Assembly (NCBI GenBank): GCA_025964685.1 | Contig: JAOPYG010000306.1 | Span: 1-58,641, forward strand | Source of the DNA: Actinoallomurus sp. | GTDB taxonomy: Bacteria; Actinomycetota; Actinomycetes; Streptosporangiales; Streptosporangiaceae | Direction of reading: 5' to 3' | DNA length: 58,641 bases | Shown here: piece by piece, positions 40,920-49,989 of the stretch | Numbering within the stretch: position 1 is the stretch's first letter | Layout: every line of letters begins with the position of its first letter | The notes under the pieces: model-generated | What the model saw: only the letters and a program-made list of their open reading frames with translations | What the model was told of the DNA's origin: nothing | Databases searched by the model: none | Program-made: the position numbers and the translations under genes

Positions 40920-42047
40920 GTGGTGCCTCGGGTCCTCGTCGACGCGACCGCTGTACCCGCTGATCGCGGTGCGCTGGGGCGATATGTCGACGGCCTGATC
41001 GCCGCGCTGCATCGCGCGGACGCCGATCTCGCCGTCGCCTGCCAGCGTTCGGATGAGGAGCGATACGCCAAGCTCGCGCCCAAGGCGCGGGTGGTGGCGG
41101 GGCCGACGGCGATCGCCCACCGGCCGGCGCGGCTCGCGTGGGAGCAGACCGGGCTGCCCTTCATCGCCCAGCAGGTCGGCGCGGACGTCATCCACGCACC
41201 GTACTACTCGATTCCGCTGCGGCCGGGCATCCCGGTGGTCGTCACGATCCACGACGTCACCTACTTCGCCGAGCCGGAGGTGCACAACCCGGTGAAGGCG
41301 ACCTACATCAAGGCGGCGACGCGCACCGCGGTGCGGCGCGCGGCCCGGCTGATCGTGCCCTCCAAGGCCACCCGTGACGAGATGGTGCGGTTGCTGGCCG
41401 CGGACCCCACCCGCATCGACGTCGCCTACCACGGTGTCGATCACGAGATCTTCCATCCGCCGAGTGAGGACGAGCGGCGGCGCGTCTCCGACCGCCTCGG
41501 CCTGCATGGCCACCCCTACATCGCCTTCCTCGGCGCGCTCGAGCCGCGCAAGAACGTTCCCAACCTGATCCGCGGCTGGGTCCGCGCCGTCAGCGGCCTG
41601 AAGGACGTCCCGGCGCTGGTCCTCGCGGGCAGTGGCGGCTGGGACGACGAGGTCGACGCGGCGCTGGCCGACGTCCCGCACCAGTTGCACGTGCTGCGTC
41701 CGGGCTATCTGCGCTGGTCGTCGCTGCCGGGCTTCTTCGGTGGCGCGCTCGTCGTGGCCCTGCCGAGTCGTGGCGAGGGGTTCGGGCTGCCGGTGCTGGA
41801 GGCGATGTCCTGCGGTTCGACGGTGCTCACCACCCACCGTTCGTCGCTGCCGGAGGTGGGCGGCGACGCCGTCGCGTACACCGAGCCCGACCCCGAGAGC
41901 ATCGGCACCGCGATGAGCACGCTGATCGGTGACGCCGGCCGGCGGCGCCGGCTGGCCGATGCGGCGGCCGCACGTGCCGGGGAGTTCACCTGGACCGCGT
42001 CCGCCGAGGCGCATCTCGCTTCCTACCAGCGCGCCGCCGAACAGTAG
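40920..42047 (+). CDS. Family-4 glycosyltransferase (mannosyltransferase-like)
   Basis: 375 residues from GTG 40920. GT-B: RVLVDATAVPADRGALGRYV, WEQTGLPFIAQQVGADVIHA, VVVTIHDVTYFAEPEVHNPV, IVPSKATRDEMVRLL, then YIAFLGALEPRKNVPNLIRG, ALVLAGSGGWDDEV and donor-binding PSRGEGFGLPVLEAMSCGST. It resembles WbdA/MtfB-type mannosyltransferases. GTG 40920 has GAGGGGGCG about 10 nt upstream; GTG 40875 is an in-frame alternative. Next to a mannose-1-phosphate guanylyltransferase-like gene (1-nt overlap), which would fit GDP-mannose as donor. Confidence 0.9.
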   Translation: MVPRVLVDATAVPADRGALGRYVDGLIAALHRADADLAVACQRSDEERYAKLAPKARVVAGPTAIAHRPARLAWEQTGLPFIAQQVGADVIHAPYYSIPLRPGIPVVVTIHDVTYFAEPEVHNPVKATYIKAATRTAVRRAARLIVPSKATRDEMVRLLAADPTRIDVAYHGVDHEIFHPPSEDERRRVSDRLGLHGHPYIAFLGALEPRKNVPNLIRGWVRAVSGLKDVPALVLAGSGGWDDEVDAALADVPHQLHVLRPGYLRWSSLPGFFGGALVVALPSRGEGFGLPVLEAMSCGSTVLTTHRSSLPEVGGDAVAYTEPDPESIGTAMSTLIGDAGRRRRLADAAAARAGEFTWTASAEAHLASYQRAAEQ

Positions 42048-43144
42048 TGTGGCCGACATCGACGAGGGAGGCCACACTGGAAGCGATCCTGCTGGTCGGA
42101 GGTAAGGGCACGCGGCTGCGGCCGCTGACGATCTCGACCCCCAAGCCACTTCTTCCCACCGCCGGGGTGCCGTTGCTGGAGCACCAGCTGAGGAAGGCTC
42201 GTGCGGCCGGCATCCGGCGCATCGTGTTCGCGACGTCCTATCGCGCGTCGATGTTCACCGAGGCGTTCGGCGACGGATCCCGGCTCGGCCTGGAGCTGGT
42301 CTACGTCACCGAGGACGAGCCGCTCGGCACGGCGGGCGCCATCCGCAACGCCTCCCAGCAGCTCACATGCGACGCCGACAGCCCGGTCGTCGTGCTCAAC
42401 GGCGACATTCTGTCCGGGCACGACCTCGGCGCCCAGATCGCCATGCACGAAAAGTCGGACGCGGCCGTCACGATGCACCTCACGCTGGTCAACGACGCGC
42501 GCCGCTACGGCGCGGTGCCGACGACCTCAGAGGGCAAGGTCATCGAGTTCGTGGAGAAGTCCCCGAAACCGCCGACCAACCAGGTGAACGCCGGCTGCTA
42601 CGTCTTCCGGCGGTCCGCGATCGACTCCATCCCGGCCGGGCGGGTCGTCTCGGTGGAGTACGAGACCTTCCCCGGCCTGCTCGCCTCCGGGGCCACGATC
42701 ATGGGGTACGTCGAGGGCGCCTACTGGCTCGACGTCGGCACGCCCGGCACGTTCGTCCAGGGCTCCTGTGATCTGGTGCTCGGCCGGATGGTGTCTCCGG
42801 CGGTCACGCCCGGCGGCGGTGTGCTCTTCCTGAACGGCTCGGTGGTCGCCCCGGAGGCCGCGGTCTCCGGCGGCACGGCCGTCGGCGCCGGAGCCGTGGT
42901 GGAGTCGGGCGCGACGGTGGAGTCCAGCGTGCTGTTCGACGGAGCCGTGGTCGAGCAGGGCGCGCGGGTCTCCCGCTCGGTGATCGGCAGAGGCGCCCGC
43001 ATCTGCGCCGGCGCCGTGCTGGACGAGGCAGTGATCGGTGACGGGGCCATGGTCGGCGCCGGCAACGAGCTGCGCGGCGGCCTGCGACTGTGGCCGGGCA
43101 CCCAGCTTCCGCCGACCGCGGTGCGGTTCTCCTCCGACGTGTGA
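42047..43144 (+). CDS. Sugar-1-phosphate nucleotidyltransferase (mannose-1-phosphate guanylyltransferase-like)
   Basis: Up to 365 residues. N-domain: EAILLVGGKGTRLRPLTIST followed by PKPLLP; VVVLNGDILSG metal site; VEKSPKPPTNQVNAGCYVF; GAYWLDVGTPGTFVQGSCDL. C-terminal left-handed beta-helix (about 255-345) with repeated hexapeptides such as GAVVESGATVESSVL. It joins NTP and a sugar 1-phosphate; actinobacterial homologues near whiB-fbiAB are annotated ManC-like. The start is uncertain: GTG 42047 overlaps the preceding TAG by 1 nt but has no Shine-Dalgarno, whereas a strong GAGGGAGG lies 5 nt before CTG 42077, exactly where homologous N-termini begin. Confidence 0.87.
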   Translation: MWPTSTREATLEAILLVGGKGTRLRPLTISTPKPLLPTAGVPLLEHQLRKARAAGIRRIVFATSYRASMFTEAFGDGSRLGLELVYVTEDEPLGTAGAIRNASQQLTCDADSPVVVLNGDILSGHDLGAQIAMHEKSDAAVTMHLTLVNDARRYGAVPTTSEGKVIEFVEKSPKPPTNQVNAGCYVFRRSAIDSIPAGRVVSVEYETFPGLLASGATIMGYVEGAYWLDVGTPGTFVQGSCDLVLGRMVSPAVTPGGGVLFLNGSVVAPEAAVSGGTAVGAGAVVESGATVESSVLFDGAVVEQGARVSRSVIGRGARICAGAVLDEAVIGDGAMVGAGNELRGGLRLWPGTQLPPTAVRFSSDV

Positions 43145-44049
43145 TGCTCACGCGTGACTGGCGGCCCTCCTGGCCGGTCGACCTGCGCCTGACGCTCGGA
43201 CCGCACCGGCGCGGCACGGGCGATCCCGCCTGCACCATCTCTCCGGACGGCGCGGTGTGGCGCGCGTCCACGACTCCGGACGGGCCCGGCACCCTGCGGG
43301 TCGCGCGCCGTGGCGACGCCGTCGAGGGCCAGGCGTGGGGGCCGGGGGCGTCGTGGCTGCTCGACGGCCTTCCCGAGCTGCTCGGCGCGGCCGACGACCC
43401 GGCGTCGTTCACCCCGGCGCACGAGATCCTGCGGACCGCCGCGGTGCGGTTCGGGCATTTCCGCGTCGGGCGGAGCCGCAACGTGTTCGAGGCCCTAGTG
43501 CCGGCCGTGCTGGAGCAGAAGGTCGTCGGCAAGGAGGCCTGGCGAGCGTGGCGCTACCTACTGCGCCGGTTCGGCGAGGTCGCGCCCGGGCCGCGGCCGC
43601 CGCACATGGACTGGCCGTTGCGCGTCCCGCCGCCACCGAGGGTCTGGGTCACCATCCCGTCCTGGGAGTGGCACAGGTCGGGGATCGAGGCGGTGCGGGC
43701 CCGTACGATCATCGGCGCCGCGCGGGTGGCGAGCCGGCTCGAGGTGACCGACACGGCGGATGCCGACCGCCGCCTGCGCTCACTGCCCGGCATCGGCGTG
43801 TGGACGTCGGCGGAGGTACGCCAGCGGGCGCTGGGCGACGCCGACGCCGTGTCCGTCGGTGACTACCACATCCCCGGCATCGTCGGCTGGGCCCTCACCG
43901 GGCGGAAGGTCGACGACGCCGGGATGCTCGAGCTGCTCGAGCCCTATGCGGGGCATCGCTACCGGGTCACCCGCATGCTGGAGCTGTCCGGCGGCGGTCC
44001 GCCCCGGCGCGGTCCGCGGATGTCCGTACGGGACTACCGCGCGTTCTGA
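43144..44049 (+). CDS. DNA-3-methyladenine glycosylase-like HhH-GPD protein
   Basis: 301 residues. N-terminal TBP-like part (TRDWRPSWPVDLRLTLGPHR), then the helical HhH-GPD domain with FEALVPAVLEQKVVGKEAWR, hairpin LRSLPGIGVWTSAEV and the catalytic Asp in SVGDYHIPG. AlkA-like enzymes flip out alkylated bases and cut the glycosidic bond. No Cys cluster (FeS) follows. ATG 43144 overlaps the previous stop (TGATG), so it is coupled to the nucleotidyltransferase, an odd partner also seen near manC-like genes in other actinobacteria (from memory). The 3' end overlaps the small minus-strand gene by 16 bp. Confidence 0.88.
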   Translation: MLTRDWRPSWPVDLRLTLGPHRRGTGDPACTISPDGAVWRASTTPDGPGTLRVARRGDAVEGQAWGPGASWLLDGLPELLGAADDPASFTPAHEILRTAAVRFGHFRVGRSRNVFEALVPAVLEQKVVGKEAWRAWRYLLRRFGEVAPGPRPPHMDWPLRVPPPPRVWVTIPSWEWHRSGIEAVRARTIIGAARVASRLEVTDTADADRRLRSLPGIGVWTSAEVRQRALGDADAVSVGDYHIPGIVGWALTGRKVDDAGMLELLEPYAGHRYRVTRMLELSGGGPPRRGPRMSVRDYRAF

Positions 44050-44174
44050 CGCGAGGACCGGCGCGGCAGCCAGAAGTGGTTCGGCGTCGCGCTGAGCCCG
44101 TCGCGGGTGTCCGCGCCGAAGAACGGGCCGAGCACCGCGAGGGCCACGAGGACGAGCGGTATCAGCCAGCTCAT
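44034..44174 (-). CDS. 46-residue single-span membrane protein
   Basis: ATG 44174, preceded by AGGAGG at 8 nt, opens a 46-codon frame closed by TAG at 44034: MSWLIPLVLVALAVLGPFF (one membrane span), then GADTRDGLSATPNHFWLPRR and a basic end. Strong ribosome site, membrane span followed by an outside or inside polar tail, and good codon use suggest a real gene. Function unknown. It lies between the glycosylase (16-bp 3' overlap) and the divergent fbiC. A possible -10 (TAGTTA) lies upstream on the same strand. Confidence 0.65.
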   Translation of the reverse strand: MSWLIPLVLVALAVLGPFFGADTRDGLSATPNHFWLPRRSSRQNAR

Positions 44175-44337
44175 TGCGGCCTCCTGAGAGTAAGGAGTGT
44201 CTCTTGCTTTGCTCCTTAACTATGCGCCGGTGAACCGTTCAGGTCCAGCGATGATTTCTGCACGGAACCGGTAAGCGACGCTGAAGGTTCGCGCCGGCCC
44301 ACAGGGGGCGCCGGGAATAGCCGGACGGCCGTCGGCG

Positions 44338-44343
44338 TATGTT
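44338..44343 (+). promoter_or_regulatory. Putative -10 of leaderless fbiC mRNA
   Basis: TATGTT lies exactly 6 nt before the ATG at 44350, with no Shine-Dalgarno between them. Confidence 0.5.
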
Positions 44344-44349
44344 TCCGAC

Positions 44350-46902
44350 ATGAGTGATCTCGCTGGCGCATCGCCCTCACCGACCGCCGTCCGGCGGGCC
44401 CTCGCCCGGGCCCGCGACGGCAAGGCGCTCGACGTCACCGAGACCGAGGTGCTGCTCGGCGCCCGCGGAGACCAGCTCGACACGCTGCTCGAACACGCGG
44501 CGCGCGTACGCGACGCCGGCCTGGAGGCGGCCGGCCGGCCCGGTGTGATCACCTACAGCCGCAAGGTGTTCATCCCCCTGACGCGCCTGTGCCGGGATCG
44601 CTGCGGCTACTGCACGTTCGCCACCGTCCCCGGCCGCCTCGAAGCGCCGTACCTCAGCCCCGACGAGGTCCTGGACATCGCGCGCCAGGGTGCCGCGCTC
44701 GGCTGCAAGGAGGCGCTGTTCACCCTCGGCGACCGCCCCGAGGACCGCTGGAAGCAGGCCGGCGAGTGGCTGCACGCCCACGGGTACGACGACACGCTGT
44801 CGTACGTGCGGGCGATGGCGATCCGGGTGCTGGAGGAGACCGGCCTGCTGCCGCACCTCAACCCCGGTGTCATGACCTGGCAGGACCTGCAGCGGCTCAA
44901 GCCGGTGGCGCCCTCGATGGGCATGATGCTGGAGACGACGTCGCGCCGGCTGTTCGAGCAGAAGGGGGAGGCGCACTTCGGCTCCCCGGACAAGGACCCG
45001 GCCGTACGCCTGCGGGTGCTGGAGGATGCGGGGCGCTCCAACGTCCCGTTCACCACCGGCATCCTGATCGGCATCGGCGAGACCGTGCGTGACCGGGCCG
45101 AGTCGATCTTCGCCATCCGCAAGGTCGCGCGGGAGTACGGCGGCATCCAGGAGATCATCGTCCAGAACTTCCGCGCCAAGCCCGACACCAAGATGCGCTC
45201 GACGCCGGACGCGGACCTTCAGGAGCTCGCCGCCACCATCGCCGTGACCCGTCTCGTGCTGGGCCCCAAGATGCGCGTGCAGGCGCCGCCGAACCTGGTC
45301 GACTCCGAGTACGCGCTGATGCTGCGGGCGGGCATCGACGACTGGGGCGGCGTGTCACCGCTGACCCCCGACCACGTCAACCCCGAACGCCCGTGGCCGC
45401 AGATCGACGACCTGGCCGCGCGCACCGCGGAGAGCGGCTTCACCCTGCGAGAGCGGCTGACGATCTACCCGGAGTACGTCCGGCGCGGCGAGCCCTGGCT
45501 GGACCCGCGGCTCGGCGCGCACGTGGCGGCGCTGGCGCACCCCGACGGCCTCGCCCGCGAGGACGTACGCCCCGAGGGCCTGCCCTGGCAGGAGCCGGAC
45601 GGCGGCTGGGCCGACCAGGGCCGCACCGACCTGCACGTGGAGATCGACTCCACCGGGCGCACGTCCGACCGCCGGGAGGACTTCGACGAGGTGTACGGCG
45701 ACTGGGCCGAGGTCGGCGCCAGGATCCGGCAGCCGGAGCGCTTCGACGCGGACGTGTCCGCGGCACTGCGCAGCGCCGAGCGGGACCCGGGCGGGCTGTC
45801 CGACGAGGAGGCCCTGGCGCTGCTGCAGGCCGACGGCGCGGAGCTGGAGGCCCTCGCCGGGCTCGCCGACGACCTTCGCCGGGACGCCGTCGGGGACGAC
45901 GTGACGTACGTCGTCACGCGCAACATCAACTTCACCAACGTCTGTTACGCGGGGTGCCGGTTCTGCGCGTTCGCCCAGCGGCGTACCGACGCCGACGCGT
46001 ACACGCTCTCCCTGTCGCAGGTCGGTGACCGCGTCGACCAGGCGTGGGCGGCCGGCGCGACCGAGGTCTGCATGCAGGGCGGCATCCATCCCGACCTGCC
46101 CGGCACCGCGTACTTCGACCTGGCGCGCGAGGTGAAGCGGCGCGCGCCCGACATCCACATGCACGCCTTCAGCCCGATGGAGGTCGTCAACGGAGCCTCA
46201 CGGACGAACCTGTCGATCCGCGACTGGCTCATCGAGGCCAAGGCCGCGGGCGTCGACTCGCTGCCCGGCACGGCGGCCGAAATCCTCGATGACGACGTGC
46301 GCTGGGTCCTGACCAAGGGCAAGCTGCCGGCGTCGGAGTGGGTCGAGGTGGTCACCACGGCGCACGAGGTGGGCATCCCGACGACCTCCACGATGATGTA
46401 CGGGCACGTGGACACGCCTTCGCACTGGGTGGCACACCTGAAGCTGCTGCGGTCGATCCAGGAGCGCACGGGCGGCTTCACGGAGTTCGTGCTGCTGCCG
46501 TTCGTGCACCACAACGCGCCGATCTACCTCGCCGGGCTGGCCCGCACCGGGCCCACCCGGCGGGAGAACCGCGCGGTGCACGCGCTGGCCCGCATCCTGC
46601 TGCACGGCGCGATCCCCAACATCCAGTGCTCATGGGTCAAGCTGGACGATGATCTGTGCACGCAGGTGCTCCAGGGCGGCGTGAACGACCTCGGCGGCAC
46701 GCTCATGGAAGAGACGATCAGCCGGATGGCCGGCTCGGAGAACGGCTCCTTCAAGACGATGTCCGCGCTGGAGGAGATCGCCACCCGCGCCGGGCGCCCG
46801 GCGCGGCAGCGTACGACGTCGTACGGCGAGGTCCCGCCCGAGCGGGTCGAGGCGGCACGTGCCACGGACGGGGTGGGCCACTTCCTGCCCATCGTTTCGT
46901 GA
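44350..46902 (+). CDS. fbiC: 7,8-didemethyl-8-hydroxy-5-deazariboflavin (FO) synthase, CofG-CofH fusion
   Basis: 850 residues with two radical-SAM modules. The CofG half (about 65-390) has the 4Fe-4S triad C81, C85, C88 ([12 protein letters not shown]); the CofH half (about 510-840) has C532, C536, C539 ([10 protein letters not shown]), in the CxxxCxxC spacing. Together they make FO, the deazaflavin chromophore of coenzyme F420, from tyrosine and 5-amino-6-ribitylamino-uracil. Fusion is the actinobacterial form; archaea and cyanobacteria have two genes. The linker of about 120 residues is acidic and Glu/Ala-rich. ATG 44350 with a leaderless-type -10. The stop overlaps the next start (GTGA). 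FbiA/B follow at 47.7-49.9 kb. Confidence 0.96.
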   Translation: MSDLAGASPSPTAVRRALARARDGKALDVTETEVLLGARGDQLDTLLEHAARVRDAGLEAAGRPGVITYSRKVFIPLTRLCRDRCGYCTFATVPGRLEAPYLSPDEVLDIARQGAALGCKEALFTLGDRPEDRWKQAGEWLHAHGYDDTLSYVRAMAIRVLEETGLLPHLNPGVMTWQDLQRLKPVAPSMGMMLETTSRRLFEQKGEAHFGSPDKDPAVRLRVLEDAGRSNVPFTTGILIGIGETVRDRAESIFAIRKVAREYGGIQEIIVQNFRAKPDTKMRSTPDADLQELAATIAVTRLVLGPKMRVQAPPNLVDSEYALMLRAGIDDWGGVSPLTPDHVNPERPWPQIDDLAARTAESGFTLRERLTIYPEYVRRGEPWLDPRLGAHVAALAHPDGLAREDVRPEGLPWQEPDGGWADQGRTDLHVEIDSTGRTSDRREDFDEVYGDWAEVGARIRQPERFDADVSAALRSAERDPGGLSDEEALALLQADGAELEALAGLADDLRRDAVGDDVTYVVTRNINFTNVCYAGCRFCAFAQRRTDADAYTLSLSQVGDRVDQAWAAGATEVCMQGGIHPDLPGTAYFDLAREVKRRAPDIHMHAFSPMEVVNGASRTNLSIRDWLIEAKAAGVDSLPGTAAEILDDDVRWVLTKGKLPASEWVEVVTTAHEVGIPTTSTMMYGHVDTPSHWVAHLKLLRSIQERTGGFTEFVLLPFVHHNAPIYLAGLARTGPTRRENRAVHALARILLHGAIPNIQCSWVKLDDDLCTQVLQGGVNDLGGTLMEETISRMAGSENGSFKTMSALEEIATRAGRPARQRTTSYGEVPPERVEAARATDGVGHFLPIVS

Positions 46903-47438
46903 CGCGGCCCCGGCGCGTACTGGTCGCGGGAATCTCGGGCGCCGGCAAGACGACGCTCGCGCGGAAGCTGTCCGCCCGCTGGGAGCTGCCACGCCATGAG
47001 CTGGACGCCCTGAACCACGGCCCGGGGTGGGTGCCGCGCCCGGAGTTCGAGTCGGACGTACGCCGCTTCGCGGCGCAGGACCGCTGGGTGACCGAGGACC
47101 AGTATCACGGTGTCCTCGGCGACCTGCTGTGGGAGCACGCCGACACGGTCATCTGGCTGGACCTGCCGTTGCGCACGATCATGTGGAGGGTCGTACGCCG
47201 GTCGGTGTCCCGCGCCGTGACCCGCCGGGAGCTGTGGAACGGCAACCGCGAGAACTGGCGCGACTGGCTGCGAGCGGACCACCCGATCCGCTGGGCCTGG
47301 TCGCAGGCCGGACCCCGCAGCCGCGTCACCGCCGAGCGCGCGGAGAGGTTCCCGGCCGTCACCGTGGTACGCCTGCGCACGGCCCGCGAGGCGCGCCGAT
47401 GGTGCGCCGCCTCAGCCGGCGACTATCTCAGCCGGTGA
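46899..47438 (+). CDS. P-loop NTPase, adenylate-kinase/FlaR-like
   Basis: 179 residues. Walker [20 protein letters not shown] near the start; then [32 protein letters not shown], a Walker B-like [10 protein letters not shown] and the R-rich lid [20 protein letters not shown], ending with [19 protein letters not shown]. This set resembles the 'DNA topology modulation protein FlaR' annotated family, a small-molecule kinase fold; the substrate is unknown. GTG 46899 overlaps the fbiC stop (GTGA), so it is co-expressed with fbiC. Its 3' end is 9 bp from the broken XRE gene on the other strand. Confidence 0.8.
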   Translation: MTRPRRVLVAGISGAGKTTLARKLSARWELPRHELDALNHGPGWVPRPEFESDVRRFAAQDRWVTEDQYHGVLGDLLWEHADTVIWLDLPLRTIMWRVVRRSVSRAVTRRELWNGNRENWRDWLRADHPIRWAWSQAGPRSRVTAERAERFPAVTVVRLRTAREARRWCAASAGDYLSR

Positions 47439-47446
47439 ACTCCTCC

Positions 47447-47617
47447 TCAACGTGTGGCCGGGGATGCGTTCGCCGCGTTCGCGCTCGCCGGTAAGTCGCC
47501 GCCGCAGTCGACCGCGCGGCCGAGGCGGTCCTGCGTCCAGCCCTGTTCGTCGCGGTAGGCGCGGATCCTGGTCCCCATGACCGCTGCCAGGGACCTGCCG
47601 GGGCCGCGTCGGGACAT
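47447..47617 (-). pseudogene. Broken XRE-family regulator remnant
   Basis: ATG 47617 (GAGGAAGG upstream) opens a 56-codon frame: after 13 residues it reads MGTRIRAYRDEQGWTQDRLG, the start of an XRE helix-turn-helix, then RAVDC and loses similarity; it ends at TGA 47447. In a shifted frame directly downstream the DNA reads GERERGERIPGHTLRR, matching the typical iERGeRiP end of the same domain. A frameshift plus a short deletion therefore interrupts the gene. The intact ribosome site suggests the loss is recent. Confidence 0.6.
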
Positions 47618-47678
47618 CGGGGGGCCTTCCTCGGAACGAAGCGTCGACTACGGATCGTATCCGAGTGGTGACCAGGCC

Positions 47679-48959
47679 TCAGCGGAGTTGGATGAAGTCG
47701 TCCGGGTCGCGGGGAGGGCGCTCGCGTGGGGGCGCGGCGGCGTGGCCGATGCCGACCGCGCCCATCGGGTCCCAGTTCGCGGGCAGTTCGAGCGCGTCGC
47801 GTACGACGTCCGCGCAGAACATCGTGCTCGACACCCAGCACGAGCCCAGGCCCTCGACGGCGAGTGCGACGAGGAGGTTCTCCACACCGGCGCCCATCGC
47901 GACCAGGAACATCTCGCGTTCGGCCCGTGAGCGGCGCGCGTCCGGATAGTCGTGTGAGCCGTCCATGACCAGGCAGGGCACGACCAGGTACGGCGCGCGG
48001 CGGAGCACGTCACCGCGTCGCAGGCGCCGGGTGATGGACTCCTCCGAGAACCCGTCGCGGCGCAGATCGGCCTCCCACTCGTCGCGCATGGCGTCGAACA
48101 GCCGGTCCTTGGCCTTCTCCACCAGCACGAACCGCCACGGTGTCGTGTGGTGCGGTGCGGGCGCGGTGATCGCGGCCGACACCGCGCGGCGCACGGCCGC
48201 GGGGTCGACCGGCTCGTCGGCGAACTCCCGGATGGTGCGCCGCGCGAGCAGGACGTCCGCCGAGCCGTACCGGAACATGTCCTCGTCGGCGGAGCGGACC
48301 AGCACCCGCGCGCCCGGGCCGTCCTCGTCGGTGACGACATGGGCCAGGCCGCGCACGACCGCGACGGGGACGCCCGCCAGCTTGCCCTTGACCAGCTCGG
48401 CCGCCGAGGCGATCTCGTCGGCCACCGAGGTCATCGTGGCCTCCAGCAGGTTGCCGTACGCGTCGGTGCGGCCCCGCAGGTCGTCCATGGGGCGTACCCC
48501 GGCGGCGCCGATCGCGGCGTCCGTGAGGCCCAGCCGCCATGGCCGGCCGAGGGTGTCGGAGATGATCACGCCGACGCGTACGCCGGTGAGCTCACGCAGG
48601 CGGGCGCGGATCCGGCGGGCGGACGCGTCGGAGTCGACCGGCAGCAGCAGCACGGTGCCGGGCTCGGTGTTGGAGGCGTCCACTCCGGCGGCGGCCAGGA
48701 CGAGGCCCTGGCGGGTCTGCACGATGCGGGTGTCACCGCGGCGGGCGACGACGCGCACGGTCTCGGCGTCGATGGCCTTCTCGCGGTCGTCGGCGACGAG
48801 GGTGCGCCCCTCCGCCTTGCTGACGATCTTTGAGGTGATGACGACGATGTCGCCGTCGAGCAGGTCGGCGCGGGCGATGAGGGCCGCGATGTCGTCGCCC
48901 TCGCGTACTTCCGGCAGGCCGGGTACCCCGACGACCTCGAACGCGGACGTGCCGCTCAT
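47679..48959 (-). CDS. fbiB: Coenzyme F420-0:L-glutamate ligase with C-terminal nitroreductase domain
   Basis: 426 residues. N-domain (about 1-220, CofE fold): [57 protein letters not shown] and [15 protein letters not shown]-domain (about 225-425): FMN nitroreductase-like, [56 protein letters not shown] and [10 protein letters not shown]. The protein adds glutamates to F420-0 and its C-domain reduces dehydro-F420-0 in mycobacteria. ATG 48959 overlaps the fbiA stop (ATGA). Together with fbiA and fbiC it gives most of the F420 pathway; fbiD/cofC was not seen in the window. Confidence 0.95.
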   Translation of the reverse strand: MSGTSAFEVVGVPGLPEVREGDDIAALIARADLLDGDIVVITSKIVSKAEGRTLVADDREKAIDAETVRVVARRGDTRIVQTRQGLVLAAAGVDASNTEPGTVLLLPVDSDASARRIRARLRELTGVRVGVIISDTLGRPWRLGLTDAAIGAAGVRPMDDLRGRTDAYGNLLEATMTSVADEIASAAELVKGKLAGVPVAVVRGLAHVVTDEDGPGARVLVRSADEDMFRYGSADVLLARRTIREFADEPVDPAAVRRAVSAAITAPAPHHTTPWRFVLVEKAKDRLFDAMRDEWEADLRRDGFSEESITRRLRRGDVLRRAPYLVVPCLVMDGSHDYPDARRSRAEREMFLVAMGAGVENLLVALAVEGLGSCWVSSTMFCADVVRDALELPANWDPMGAVGIGHAAAPPRERPPRDPDDFIQLR

Positions 48960-49894
48960 GAGCTCAGCTCTCCGGCCAGGTCGAGCGCCGCACGGGCGAT
49001 CTGCCCGGTGGCCTCGACGTCGGTCATCAGCAGGGGACGGGAGCGTACGGCGATGCCGTCGACGTCCGTTTCGGCGTCGGCCGTGTCGACCAGCCAGCCG
49101 TCCAGCAGGTCGGGGCCGTAGTGGGCGGCGACCGCGGCGGCCGAGGTGTCCACGCCGATCGCGGTCAGGCAGGCGTCGGCCATACCGCGCACCGGGGCGC
49201 CGCCGATGATCGGGGAGACGCCGACCACGGTCTTGGCCGCGACCGCGGCGCGGATCCCCGGGACGGCCAGGATGGTGCCGACGCTCACGACGGGGTTGGA
49301 CGGTGGCAGGATCACGACGTCGGCGGCCTCGATCGCCTCCAGCACGCCCGGCGCGGGCTTGGCGTCCTCCGCGCCGACCGAGGCGATGCTCTGGGCCGGA
49401 ACCCCGGCGTGCAGGCGTACCCACCACTCCTGGAAGTGGACCGCCCGGCGTCCGTCGGCGTCCTCGATGACCACGTGGGTCTCCACACGGTCGTCGGTCA
49501 TCGGCAGCAGGCGCACGCCCGGCCGCCAGCGGTCGCAGAGCGCCTCGGTCACCGCCGACAGCGGATAACCGGCGTCGAGCATCTGCGTGCGCACGATGTG
49601 GGTGGCGAAGTCGCGGTCCCCGAGTGTGAACCACGCGGGCCCGATGTCGTACGCCGCGAGCTCCTCCCGCAGCGTGAACGTCTCGTCCGCGCGGCCCCAG
49701 CCTTGGTCCTCGTTTATGCCACCGCCGAGGGTGTACATCACGGTGTCCAGGTCGGGGCAGATCCGCAGACCGAAGAGTGAGATGTCATCACCTGTATTGC
49801 CGACAACGGTGATGTCCGATTCGGGGGCGGTGTGCAGAAGGCCGCGCAGAAAACGGGCTCCGCCGATTCCGCCCGCAAGTGCCACGATGCGCAT
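48956..49894 (-). CDS. fbiA: Phospho-lactate/PEP transferase (LPPG:FO 2-phospho-L-lactate transferase)
   Basis: 312 residues, CofD fold. Motifs: [99 protein letters not shown] and [20 protein letters not shown]. It transfers the phosphoenolpyruvyl (or 2-phospholactyl) group from its guanosine diphosphate carrier to FO, forming dehydro-F420-0 or F420-0. First gene of the fbiA-fbiB pair; ATG 49894 begins right at the conserved strand. Divergent from the membrane protein at 49990 with 95 bp between. Confidence 0.95.
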   Translation of the reverse strand: MRIVALAGGIGGARFLRGLLHTAPESDITVVGNTGDDISLFGLRICPDLDTVMYTLGGGINEDQGWGRADETFTLREELAAYDIGPAWFTLGDRDFATHIVRTQMLDAGYPLSAVTEALCDRWRPGVRLLPMTDDRVETHVVIEDADGRRAVHFQEWWVRLHAGVPAQSIASVGAEDAKPAPGVLEAIEAADVVILPPSNPVVSVGTILAVPGIRAAVAAKTVVGVSPIIGGAPVRGMADACLTAIGVDTSAAAVAAHYGPDLLDGWLVDTADAETDVDGIAVRSRPLLMTDVEATGQIARAALDLAGELSS

Positions 49895-49989
49895 GCGGAC
49901 AAGTCTGACAGCACTGCCTCAGACCAAATGCGACGGGCCATGCGCTTGTGCGAAGCTGACACAAACCGATTACTCACTGGAGCTGGTTC

